Positions 35,994 through 48,004 of a stretch of 64,000 bases of DNA are shown in pieces; position 1 is the stretch's first letter; each line of letters opens with the position of its first letter. A program made the position numbers and the translations under genes. The notes below the pieces were generated by a model that made no database searches, was not told the DNA's origin, and worked only from the letters and a program-made list of their open reading frames with translations. The stretch comes from Amyelois transitella (lineage: Eukaryota > Arthropoda > Insecta > Lepidoptera > Pyralidae): positions 3,906,001 to 3,970,000 of the forward strand of contig NC_083527.1 in NCBI RefSeq assembly GCF_032362555.1, given 5' to 3'.

Positions 35994-38900
35994 TTAGGTA
36001 TGTATGTGTGCACTGACCGACTTGACTGTGGCCTTGATGAAGTCCTTCTTGTGCGCGAGGTCGAAGTCCGGGTAGTGGCTGTACACCTGTTTGCACACGG
36101 TTTTCATCGTGATCTGTTCGAGGTTGGCGCCTTCCAGTATCTCCTTCACGTATTTCTTGATCTCATCGTCCTGGTAATTGAAAATGAAAAGTTGAAACTA
36201 ATGTCAAATAAATATACTTGGAAGTTTGCAGTAGAATAATATGGAACACTTTATTACAGTGAATGTCGTAGGCCGGCGATGGAGGTATAATAGCACTAAT
36301 AATTAGTGCATTAAAAATTCTTAAACCATTGGGCACCTTATTACGAAACGCTGGATTGATTTAATTAAAATTTGGAATAGAAGAATGACACCTGGGTTGA
36401 GGTTTAAAAACATTTTTTCTAAATATATTTACCGTGGGCGGCCGCTTCGCCTTCTTGTCTGCGGGGGCGTCAGAGTCCTCTCCGCTCTCCTCCTCACTAC
36501 CTTCCTCGTCCTCCTCCTCGCTGCCCTCCCCTGATTCCTCCTCGGAGGAGGCCTTCTTCCCTCCTTTCTTAGCTGGCCGACCTACAGGCTTGCCTGCTGG
36601 CTTCTTTTTGGCTGCGAGTATAGATACATAGTTTAGAAATTAAAGTTTTATAATAGCTGAATTAAATCAGTGTCTGACAGAATTGAATTGACAGTATCAA
36701 ACTCGTAAAAGAAAGGCGCTTCGAATGTACAAATTAAAACCGGGGATCGAACAAAGGGCCTTATGAACTAAGAGAAATATTTCTTAATAGCATGAGTATT
36801 GATTTAAAGTGGGTTGATCAGTGATTAGTTTGGTTTTATTCATATTTTGATGATCACAACAAAACATCATAATAAGGTAAAATCATAATTAAAGATTTCC
36901 TTTGCAAAGGTAAGACCGGTGTTAATTTTCTTGAAAATACCTGACTAACCATTCGATAAATCAAGTTTAGCAGTTCTTACTTGGCCGGTAGTTTACTCAA
37001 AAACAACTCACTCGAGGGATGCGCTCGCGATCAAACCATTGATATCAACCAAATATGTTATAACCAGACATCTTCTCAGTACATTTTTTTTTATTTTTGA
37101 GTATATATTTACCGGGCGGCGTGGGCGGTTTCCGCTTGGCGGGCGTGGCCTTGGCGTTGGCGGCGGGCTTCGCGGCCGGCTTGCGGCCCTTCGGCGCCAC
37201 GCGACCGCGCTTAGATTTCGGCTCCTGTACACAATACAAAATGATATGTATAATGTAAATACACTCGAAATATTATACGGGAGAAAGTCTACTAAGGTAC
37301 ACAGACAGACACACTTTGAAAATTATACAGAAAACGATCAGTCAGATCACGAACTTATACTATAAGCGGAAGTAAAAAACACCTAATTATAGCTGAAACT
37401 TTATTTATTGAATTTTATATGCAACGGAAGATTATCCATTTTATTTCTTTTTTTAAGTACATATTTCCTATTTAAACCAAAAACTAGCAATAAATAAAGC
37501 ACTCACATCAGAGTCCTCTCCCTCGCTACCAGACTCCTGCTCGCTTTCACTTTCCGATTTTTCGCTTTCTTCGCTCTCCGACTTCGCTCGCTTGCCGCGA
37601 CCTTTGCTTGCACTCTGTGAACATTATGTATGTGTTATGAACATTATAATGACTACAATGGAATAAATACTGTAGTTGAAAGATCCAACGTCAAACGAGC
37701 CTTATTTTTGAGTCAAAGAAGCCTGCATGCTTGCATTGCTTCATAAAACTTGATTAGAAATTTAAAAAACCACTCCATATATTTCCCATGGATGTCGTAA
37801 AAGGCGATAAAAGGAGTAGCTAATAAACTTGGTATTCTACTTTTAAGTGATGGGCTAGCAACCTGTCACTATTTGAATCTCAATTCTATTATAGTCTTTT
37901 CAAGACTGCTTATTTTCAAGATTGCCTTCCCCGGATACATTATTATTTGTGTATATGTGTTTGTTGAAATTTAGTGATTTATAGAAACTCTGCTAGTATA
38001 TTTCCATCCAAGCTTTAGAAGATGACATAAATTACCCCTTCCGCAAGGGAAAAAGACTTGATTGTATGTGCATATGATAATCAAGTGATCGTTGTAGAGA
38101 ACATACCTTGCCCTTCTTCCCCTTGGGCTTGCGGCCCTTGCGGGCCGGCTTCCCGGCGGAGCGCCGGCGGCCGGCCGCCTTGCGCTTGCGCGCGCCGCCG
38201 CCGCTGCCGCCCTCGCCGCCCTCGGGGTCGAAGTCCGAGTCGGCCTCCTCCGACCCGCTCGGGTTGAACGAACCCTGAGTCAATGAAACAGATGGATTGA
38301 TAAACCAGCTGTGTGGTTGGAGATTCCTCTCGGTCTGATCTTCTTGGGTATTGATGACATTTTGATAAAATGAAGTACATCATAACGTTTTTTTATTGTA
38401 CTGCAGCTTCTTTTCCTTATAAGGAAATTATGTTTTAATGCCGTGTCACACTGCTGAGCAAAAACTCCTATCATGTTTTAATGGTGATTCAGTGGAATTT
38501 ATAATAGCCCTGCCATAACTATCTTATATCATCACATACCCATTATTTAATTCACATTACTAAAAAAAACACATATATTTGCAATACTAGCTGCATTCTT
38601 CAGGACCCCACTTCAAATATGCCAAACTTTAATTGATTTGAAAGTAAACAAAACTCATACTCACGTCAGAGTCTTCTGAACCATCTTTAGGCAGTTTAGG
38701 TCCTTTTACTTTTGTTTCTGGATCACTTTCGTATTCCTCGTCCGAATAACCTGCATAAATATTATAATTAACATTACAATTAACAAATAAGTTCGTCTTT
38801 TTTGCTGTCTATGATTAGTATAGAAAAAGCTACATTTGTTGTGCACTTTAACAGCCACAGATCGCCTGAGTTTGCCGCCGTTGAAACCTGACGCTTAAGG

Positions 38901-41900
38901 CGTTAAACAGTTTTGTAACCCACAATCTTCAGTCTAACTGAGACTAGACACAGCTAGCGTTGAACTGTTGAAGACACCCCACCAGACGAGTAGTCAGTTC
39001 CGAAGCGCCACCCACAGTCCATTAAGCTGTAACTTGTGTAGAGTAGAGCAGACATAGCTACCTCTGTTGTGCACCTTGACGGCGGCGGAGCGGCGCGGGC
39101 GGCCGCCGGCGGAGGGCGTGGCGGGCGCGCTGCGCGCCGAGCCGCGCGCGTGCGGCGAGTTGGCGCTGGGCTGCTGCAGGAAGCCCACCAGCCGCGCCGC
39201 CAGCTCGGGGGCGCCGCCTGGGGACCCACGCGTTATACATATACATACGCTCACGTCTATGTTCCTTGCGGGGCAGGCGGAGGCAACAGTCTGTCAATAG
39301 ACTGAAGGCCACGTTCGGCTGATGCCAGACCACGTGTGGAATTGAGATTCAAATAGTGATAGGTTGCTAGCCCATTGCCTATAAGAGGATTCCCAAGTTA
39401 GTTAGGCTTAGTTCGGTTTTACGACATCCATGGGAAATATATGAAGTGATTCTATTCTTAAGTGCTAGAAACTTAACAACCAAAAGTAAAATTAAAAACT
39501 TACGTTACTAAAGGCCAATTCAAAATCTATCCCCACCTAGCTTTGTTTTGGTCACTTTTTCCATGGAATTGTAGGTCTAGTTGTTAATAATATGTGATAA
39601 TCCACAATTAAAAGAGTAAAGAGCTCTATTTTCCAAATTTAAAAACAACTCTCACCCTTTTTTTCAAGGTCCAGCATCTCACACATAGTCCTCAGCTGCT
39701 TCATCTCCATCTTGCTGGTCTCCTCCAACTTGGCCTTGTAGTCCGAGGAGCCAATGGCCCATTCATACCCTTTGAACTTCTTTATGTTCCGTTTCACATT
39801 ACGGTCCAGACATAGTTGCTGTAAAAGCAAGTAAATTGAAATCGTGACGAAAACATTAAGTTAACAAGGCTATTGTATTTATGTGTTAGTAATATGTATT
39901 TTACAACAGAAATGTAGAAGGGTCTTCTATATACTTAAGACTGTTTTTATAAACTTTTAAGTCAACTATATGTGATACATATATAAATGGTATGAAATTA
40001 AAGTCGGGATTGCACATTTACTTTTTAAAAGACTCCAAAAAAAAACGATTCTCAATTAGACCTCACTTTTAACAGAAGTTTGTTTTTGCTTTCATGTTGG
40101 CCTCGTAGCAACAAAAAACATAGTATCTATGTGCCAGCCTACGCAGATTGCAAAATTTTAATGGAAAAGGCTTCTAAACTTGTCATCTATTTATCAACTA
40201 ACAAAGTTCTAGCACAACTCGTCACTATCTGAATTCTAGTTTTTTTACTCTTGGCTCTATCAACCAGGTTAGTTATAAAAACGATGCGTATTCCATTTGT
40301 ATAATTAAGAATTATTTCATTTCAGATTAAATTTTTGAAGCCTTAGTTCTGCCATGTAATGTCATAGTCTAACCATAAAAGCAATACTTACACCATACAA
40401 ATACTGATGTAACAGTTTCTGATCCTGAGTCTTGAACCGGGATAGTGAGATCTCGACGTTTCCAATGTGGCCTAGAGGTATACCCTTGCCGGCCGGGAGA
40501 GGCACCGGTGGCTCTGTGGGCTGCGAAAAACAACATACATTATAATTTGGTTGGGTTTTAACTAAACAACAAATAAAAGACAAAACACTTTTCACAAACA
40601 GACTTGACAAACTTAATTAAAGGATTATAAGTGCAGTGATATCAGCCAATAGCTCTGTGTGTACATAATAATAATAGCAAACATTAATTATTGTATTATA
40701 AAAGCGAGGTAGTGCCCATCTCCCACTAGTTGTATAGTGAGCTCAGGTGTCTACTAAGCTGGTGACTATTAGAGAGCATAGTTAAAATTTATTTATCCAC
40801 TTCATGAATCTTCATATCGCTTGGATTATTAGGTATCTCTTGGATAGACATATAACAACTTTTTCTGTCACTTATCAGGTGAGATGGAACACAAATGCCT
40901 AATCCAATATTGAATAAAAAAAAACACTTAAAGAATGGAAACATTTCACTTTGAACTTATAGAATAAATATTATTAAAGTTACCTCTTTCTTAGGCTTAG
41001 GTTTAGGCGCCTCCTCCTCTTCCTCTTCTTCCTCCTCCTCCTCGCCTTCTTCTTCTCCCTCTTCTTCGTCGCCTTCTTCATCGTCCTCCTTTGCCTTCTT
41101 AACTGGTTTCTTTACCCTATGTATAAACAAATATTTATCTTTTAATAATTTTATTTGATATACAAATGGTGCATAGCACTTAAAACTATTCGAATGATGT
41201 ATTCTTGAATTTATAAGCATTGTTAATACGGTCTAAATATTTCATCTTTTAATTTGGTTTATTGCACCATAAAACGTTCAAATTACACCACTTATTGGTA
41301 AACACGAAAATAAAATTGACTATCATGAGGTACGTTACAATTTTGTAAATGAAAATATATTTTTTTAGAAAAACTATATTTTGAAAATTTACGCCCAATC
41401 AGGGGTTCGAATTAAATTTTCATAAACTAAATTCTGTTCTGTTGTAAAATTGTAATTATAAGAATTATCTGATATGGAAGTTCTAAACTATTTTTATCGT
41501 CATGTTTCATTGCATTCACCCTTGAAATATCTGCTCTTTAATTCTTCACGCCTTAATAATTGGACCTAGGTGAAGTTATTTTCTGTATAAACTATTCAGC
41601 GTGATTAATGATTTAACATTCAGAGCAAATAGATAACAAGTTAATTTGTTACATATAAACTAATTCTAACGAAACCAATTACAGTAAGTGCAGTATAGAA
41701 TAAGATCACTCCATCTCTCTTATGTGGAGGTTGTAAAAAGGCCACAAAAGGAATATTAATCACATTTGTCTTATGCAAACTGCTCCTAAATTTTTTTGTA
41801 ATAAGAAGAAAACAACTTGCGTCGCAGTCTGTAAACCATTTAAGGGAAAGGCTTATGAATTTGGGTCTCGTTTGAGGCAAGCTACTGTCACTATCGGAAG

Positions 41901-44900
41901 CTCTATTTCAGCATTCAGCCTTAGTCTCGAGACTATAGTCTCGTATCTATTGCGTAAATAGGACGTGACATATGTATGTACTAAACTCCCACCTAACCTA
42001 TGAAGTAAAAAAATTCTGAAATAGAAAAGAGAACGCAAAACGAACCAAAATTATTATGAACTTACTTCTCATTAGGCTTCTTGGCGTCCTTCTCGTCTTC
42101 TTCCTCGCCGTCCTCCCCTTCTTCTTCCTCCTCCTCCTCCTCTTCTTCATCCTCCTCGTCTTCTGTGTCCTGTTTAAATAGAATAGGAAATACAGTTTTG
42201 TGTAGAATAAAAAAGGTTTGGGCCTAAAATATATAAATACATACATTATGATTGATTTCATAATACAATTCTTCATTTTATTTTGGTAATTCGCAACAAA
42301 AACGTAGTTTAATTTACCGTTTTCAGAAAAGCCCAACATATTATTTTCATTTTAGAAATCAAATTCGTATGACCCTTTGAATTCAGAAATTAACATAGAG
42401 GCTGCGCAAAAAACATACCTCCTTCTTAGGCTTTTTCTTAGGAAGCGGCTTCTTGGCAGCTTTGTCGTTTTCCTTTACATCGTCTTCCTTGTCTCCATCA
42501 TCGTGCGTCTCACCATTTTCCTCCTACAGAAAAACATTAATAAATAAATATGTACAGGACAAATCTCAGATTGAGCTTGCCTCAATGTAAGTTTGAAACT
42601 TATATTAAGGGATACTAACAAATTGATAAAACTACATTTTGTATAACTTATAAAAGATAAACATCCATGACCCAGGCCAATCAGAAAAAGATCTTTTGCT
42701 ATCATGGCTTGACCGGGGATCGAACCGGGAACCTTTTGGTTCAGAGTCGAGAATCCGACAACTGCGCCAAACAGGCCGTCAAGTCATGCATTACCATGAA
42801 GTTAATTTTAACAACAACTTTAGAATCTATGGGCAATAAGTTTCGACGAACCTTTTTGACATCACTGTCTGCCTTTTCGTCCTTCTCGTCTTTGTCATCT
42901 GTGGCCGCGTCATCGCTCTTGCCATTTGCGGTGGCTTTGGCGTCGCCTGATACAAATATAATAACAATTAAACCAAAATCATATTTAATTGATGTGTAGT
43001 TTTCATGTAGCATAAAAAATAATTAAGCTTTACGCGGAGATGTGTTTCTGCACGATTTCTATTGACCAATAAGGCTACGTCCGAGAAAAATTGAGCGCGG
43101 CGTTTGGTTGGTTTCAACTGGCTTAATTATTTTCTAATTATACTTGCGTATTTTGGTTTTCTATATATTTTTATATTCTAAGCTTTAGATGAATGAGAGA
43201 AAGAATCTTTTTATTAATTTGAAAGAAACCCTCTCACATAGCCGGCCTAGCAATAATCAAATATAGTTTACGTTACAACTGATGTAATTCCGCAATTAAA
43301 GCGTTATCAGAGTGCACAAGTCGCGAAGATTTTTGATAAAGCAGTCCATACAATATGTTGACAAGATAAGTTAGAGATAAAAATTGCTTACTGATATTCG
43401 GAACGATGTCATAACTAAGCATTACATGAATTATTAGAGCGCGCAGTTAACAGATTGCATTAACAGAATCCCGCATAAAGCCATCCCTTGCGTTTAACGC
43501 AATCTCACTCACGCTTTGTTTTTACACTATGCTCTACGGAAAACAAACAGAGTCTATTAAATTCAAGTAGTTTCTTAAGTTAGATGTTTGGGATGAGCGA
43601 ATGAAACAATCAATTATAATTTTTAAGACCTTAGCTTTGGTAACCCGAAATTGACGTTATCGTCACCCATCATAGTTCCACTTATATTTTTCTTTGTTGG
43701 TTATTCACAGGGCTAAAAATTCAAGGGATTCCACAAAGACCTTTTCAAAATAATGATCACATCTGTGTCTATTTAAAGGTTAGGTACAACTTTTTTGGTC
43801 TGCTTACTATGTAATTGTATTTAGGTATATTATAGTACTATAAGTTAACTATAGATTGTACAAGTAAAAAACTTTGCACCTACGGCTAATACACCTCATA
43901 TTACTAAATAAATTTTGCCAGTGATAATAAATTTAAAAGGGTATAAATTTTTTTAAACTTTAATTTGGCTTTACCGATACCAATTATTGATGAATGAAAA
44001 CAAGTTTTGATAGTGAACAAAGTCATGACTGGACAGGACTTATGGTGAATGAAATGATGTGGAATGTCATGGCAGTGATGATGAAATTTAATGTCACTCA
44101 CCTGTTTGGATATAATTTTAAATGTATTAGAAAAGGTATGGCTTATAATACTAATAACTTTAATTTTTATAAATTCATTTTTAATTTTTAAAATATGAAG
44201 TTTAAGAATAAAACAAATTTCTCATAATTACTTCTAACGGCTGGTTCACACTGAACTAGTGAAGTGATGCGGGATTTTTATAAGAGGGACTTAAAATTTT
44301 TCTTTATCACTTAGAAAATGTTTTTCATTACGTCGCGCGTCAGAATGACACTCCTCAGTGTGCACTATCCGTACCTTAAGACCTTAATAATGAAAATATG
44401 ATATTATTGATAAAGAGTTTTGAAACGAATGAATGAACAAACAGCAGCCCAAAAGTTAGTTGCGATGTAGATGAACACCAGTGAACACACACGGATCAGT
44501 CGACCACACGAATTCAGCTCTGACCTTCAGACTCTGGCGGTGCCTCGTCAGTTTTAGGTTGATCTACATCGGGTTTACCTTGGGCCTCCGGCTCTGTCGC
44601 CAGGGACTCACCCTTAGAGTCCTGTGAGGACTCGTCTTCGGTTGTATGCCCATCCCCTGCTCCGGATTTCTTGTCTTCATCCTGCAATTTAAATTTTAAT
44701 AAGTTGGATGATTCTCTTTTTTTGTATTTTAATATGTTGGAAGATTAATCATTCCTTTGATTTTTTTTATGTGATAAGATATTAATAATAAGTTGACAAT
44801 TTACTTTTACTAATAATTGTTAACATTTTTATTTTCTTTGTAGTTTTAAAATCTGTTGTTTTACAAGTTCTTTTATACAGTCAGCCACATAGAAAAGTAT

Positions 44901-47034
44901 ACCATATTTTTAGCCAACATATCCAAGGTGATTTTACTGTTAATATGAGAAATTGTACACATAATTTTAATATTTTCAATGAGAATAAAGCAAACAAAAT
45001 TTTAATGTTACGAAAATTACATTAGTTTTTTTTCTTGTTTTTCATTACTTCTTTAATAACTTTACATTTATTTAAATGAGATTTTAAATTTAGGTAAAGG
45101 TTACATTTACTCTATTGAACAATGATAACATTATTGATTTTTAAATGGAGATCTTTTGAATTTATATAAAATAAAGATAAAGAAAAAGGTAAATTCAGGT
45201 AGTTTGACAAGCATTTTCTTCTTGCAGGACATCTTCTACTAGGTTTGAAATTTCTTTTCAAACTAACTAATTATTAAGATGGTATTTTTATACATCGACA
45301 ACCTACATGAGTCACTTTCATTGCTCTATTGAATACAGGATGTTTGTGTTGCTACTGCCTTAGTTCAGAAATTTAGGTGTATTTTTTTTTCCTATACCTA
45401 TTCTCATTTATTTTGATTTTATTTATTTATAAACATCAAGGAAAAAAGGTATGACTAGAACTTTGACTATAGAGAAATTTAGTACAAGGGTACTACTTAA
45501 TTCTTAATTAGGTATTTTTGTAATTCAATACCAATTATAGTATCAAAATGCACTAAAGCTAAAGAAGAATTATAAACATTTCTATTATATCCAATTTAAT
45601 TTTTAAAGCTAACATACAAATTTTGCTCTCATATTTGTACATTATTGGTGCTATGTGGTTCCTGAAACCAGTGAAAAAAAGGAAAAGGACCACTCCATCT
45701 CTTTCATAGGAAAGGGTATCCCTTAGTCGCCTTTTACGACATCCCTATGGATGTCGTAAAAGGCGACTAAGGGATACCCTTACAAACTTGGGATTCTTTT
45801 TTTAAGAGATGGGCTAGCAACCTGCGTCTCAATCCTGCCATTAAGCCAAATAGCTGAGCCTGGCCTATCAGTCTTTTCAAGACTGTTGGCTCTGTCTACC
45901 CCACAAGGGATATGGACGTGGCCATATGTATGTATTTGTACATTCAATTTTAATATACTTATATACCTACTTAATCACTGTACATCTCTTTCTTGTACGG
46001 GAAAGAAGACAAAATCATTTGTACCTAGTTGTTACATTTTTATATAACTTTCACTGAAAGTATTGAAAGCCAAGATTTATAGATTGAGTTGGAATTCTTT
46101 TTTTTTATTTTGTCCATAAGATTTCTAGTCAAATTTACATCATATAAAATACTAGCATCTAATCTTCCAACTACTCTAACTACTAAACAAATATCAACCT
46201 TCCATACATAAGAATAAGAGTTAAAATGCAATGAAGTCCATATACACAGACATGTTGTATACAGCTGAATACATAGCAACTACCTAAGCATGAATGTATC
46301 ACATCGAGACTCGGCGGCTACTTATCTTGCAAATTTACATAGACAAGTTTGATTTGGAGCTTTTGCTTCGCATAATTATTTAATATTTTTCAAGTTCTAA
46401 TAATTATATTTCATACCATTGACAGTCAGTGAAAACAATAAAATTATCGAAAAAAAAAACTGAGAGTTTAGCAATAAAGGCCCCCAAAGGATACCTGTTT
46501 TATTTACATTGCTCGTCGAGTTCGGGGCGCGAGTAATGAGATGCAAAGCGGCGGCAATGGAATAACAACATATCTGGCCGTTTTAAAAATTAAATAATCG
46601 CAAGAAACGAAATATCAAGGTCATGCGGATTTCCTATCAATGTCATACTAGGTATATTGTGCACATTAACAAAGGCCCTGCAAACAAATGCAAAGGGGCG
46701 GGGGTGGTAAAAATATGCGTATTTACGAAATACATCTTATTAGAATCAGTTTCGTTAACTGATAATGATGGCATTCACAGTTTTTAATGCGAAATATTGA
46801 CAAATATCACAACCCTTCGTGGCGTAGTTCCCGCGTTTAGCGGGAAGCAAACGTTCTGTCAGCCATGTTGCGACGCAGGCAAACATTAGTGATATAACAC
46901 GGAAATAACTACACTTCACTACTCGAAATCTTCACATTAGATGCTCACTAATATATAGAAAATTAATAAATATACATATTTCACAACTATACCTGATTAT
47001 CACTGATTTTCGCTTTATCGGTATCACCCGACAT
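35994..47034 (-). CDS. Dek: DEK chromatin-associated protein
   Basis: Fifteen exons on the minus strand, about 637 aa: 47034-46993, 44681-44525, 42946-42852, 42523-42419, 42169-42066, 41116-40984, 40520-40392, 39818-39656, 39217-39062, 38750-38665, 38274-38107, 37614-37507, 37224-37113, 36611-36433, 36170-35994. Phases agree throughout. DEK is a nuclear DNA-binding and histone-chaperone protein also linked to splicing. Residues 1-212 are acidic and low complexity, with near-continuous Glu at about 140-205. Residues about 213-330 form the SAP-type core (GKGIPLGHIGNVEISLSRFK, MEMKQLRTMCEMLDLEKKG). A Lys/Ser/Glu-rich linker with AT-hook-like GRP/RGRP pieces follows. Residues 580-637 are the DEK-C winged helix (QITMKTVCKQVYSHYPDFDL, HKKDFIKATVKS). 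The start ATG context is AAAAATGTCG. Exon 2 has a second in-frame donor at 44579, which would drop 18 residues. Long introns hold several retroposons. Confidence 0.93.
37770..37960 (-). repeat. Repeat family A, head-side copy
   Basis: CCACTCCATATATTTCCCATGGATGTCGTAAAAGGCG through GGGCTAGCAACCTGTCACTATTTG to TTTTCAAGACTGC, in the DEK intron between exons 11 and 12. Confidence 0.85.
39235..39470 (+). repeat. Repeat family A copy beside a DEK exon
   Basis: ATACATACGCTCACGTCTATGTTCC through GGTTGCTAGCCCATTGCC to TACGACATCCATGGGAA. Its (CATA) side lies about 18 bp from DEK exon 9 (39217), upstream of that exon's acceptor in gene direction. Confidence 0.88.
42540..42785 (-). mobile_element. tRNA-derived SINE, family B
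   Basis: The minus strand starts GGCCTGTTTGGCGCAGTTG (A-box) and continues to TTCCCGGTTCGATCCCCGG (B-box). The plus-strand end has ATGTACAGGACAAATCTCAG. It sits in the DEK intron between exons 3 and 4, starting about 17 bp from the exon 4 acceptor edge (42523). Confidence 0.85.
43000..44500. other. DEK intron 2, nothing recognised
   Basis: AT-rich intron of about 1.6 kb. Short frames such as 43994-44191 have no support. Confidence 0.5.
45660..45935. repeat. Two family A copies meeting head to head, forming a perfect palindrome
   Basis: 45712-45744 and 45749-45781 are exact inverted repeats of 33 bp around a 4-bp loop (CTAT). The arms are family A sequence (GGTATCCCTTAGTCGCC). To the right a nearly complete minus-orientation copy continues to GGGATATGGACGTGG and a TATGTATG tail at about 45935; to the left only about 60 bp of the opposite copy remains. 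DEK intron 1. Confidence 0.92.
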
Positions 47035-48004
47035 TTTTCCTACGAAGAAATTGAAAGCGAATTCCAAAGCGTCTTCAAACACCGGACAACACAAATGCAC
47101 GCACCCACAACATAGAAAAAAAAATGGATGCGTTTTGTTTCGTTCGTTTTGACTAAAACAAGTGAGCACGTTTATAGGCTTTTGGTAGAGTAAAAAAATT
47201 CTATGCTAATATTTATGCGTTTTTCTTCATGATTATTAAACTTATTCTTACTATTTATTTCATAGGAGCGTACGACATTAAATGCTAATAAGAGACCGCG
47301 CTTTAATGGATACCAGAGTATACCTGTTAGACAAGGTCCTAACAACCAATCTATATACTTCAATAAAAAGCACCTATTTTATATCCTTTGCAGTCGGGTG
47401 AAAAATAGTAAAAATAAAACCACTCAACCAAATCCCATCTCAACAAATATTGTTAATGCGAAAGTGAGTTTATTTGTTTGTTTGAAACCTCTTCACTGGT
47501 TATCTACTGAATTACAAAAATCTTTATGAAATATCACGGATATATAATTTCTTCCCGGCAAAAACTACAGTTTTCGTGGGATAGCGAAAAACCTGAATTC
47601 TTTAATATCGCTAAATTCGTCGCTAACTAGAAAATAATTTTCAGAAAATAAACAAAACGCAATGCAACTCAGCAATACGACCATAGACAATATATTTTTC
47701 ACTAATATTCATTATTTTTACAACAAACTAGAATGTTTATTGTAAAATGTGGTTATTTAACATATGTAAATAGTTATTTTAGAACTGCAGTGGAGTGTGC
47801 CTATTAGGGACACTCCAGCACTAGTCAAAAAATGTTTGAAAATATTTGAAAATTCATTTCACCGCTCGTCTATACTTGTCTATAGTCAGCGTCTTCCTCG
47901 CTCGCTTGTGCGAGACAAACCAACCAACAAATTAATTTTGGATCTCAAGATCCTTTTTTGATGGCTCGCGTATTTGTCAATTGAATGTGTTTATTAGTTC
48001 AAAC
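47035..48004. promoter_or_regulatory. Divergent promoter region between DEK and Psi
   Basis: About 970 bp separates the two start codons, which point away from each other. Both 5' leaders must lie here unless there are noncoding first exons. No TATA box is convincing. A GC-richer stretch at about 47860-47935 (CGCTCGTCTATACTTGTC, CCTCGCTCGCTTGTGCGAG) is a plausible Psi core promoter or leader. Confidence 0.55.

Noticed and set aside
36434-36631. Ser/Pro-rich plus-strand frame
   Set aside because: Antisense shadow of the Glu/Ser/Lys-rich DEK exon 14.
38058-38383. Arg/Pro-rich frames on both strands
   Set aside because: Out-of-frame readings of DEK exon 11; the phase-consistent frame is GSFNPSGSEEADSDF.
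42540-42785. tRNA gene
   Set aside because: A- and B-boxes are present, but the cloverleaf is degraded and it continues into the SINE body shared with other copies.
42667-42999. 110-codon plus-strand frame
   Set aside because: SINE B sequence joined to the antisense of DEK exon 3.
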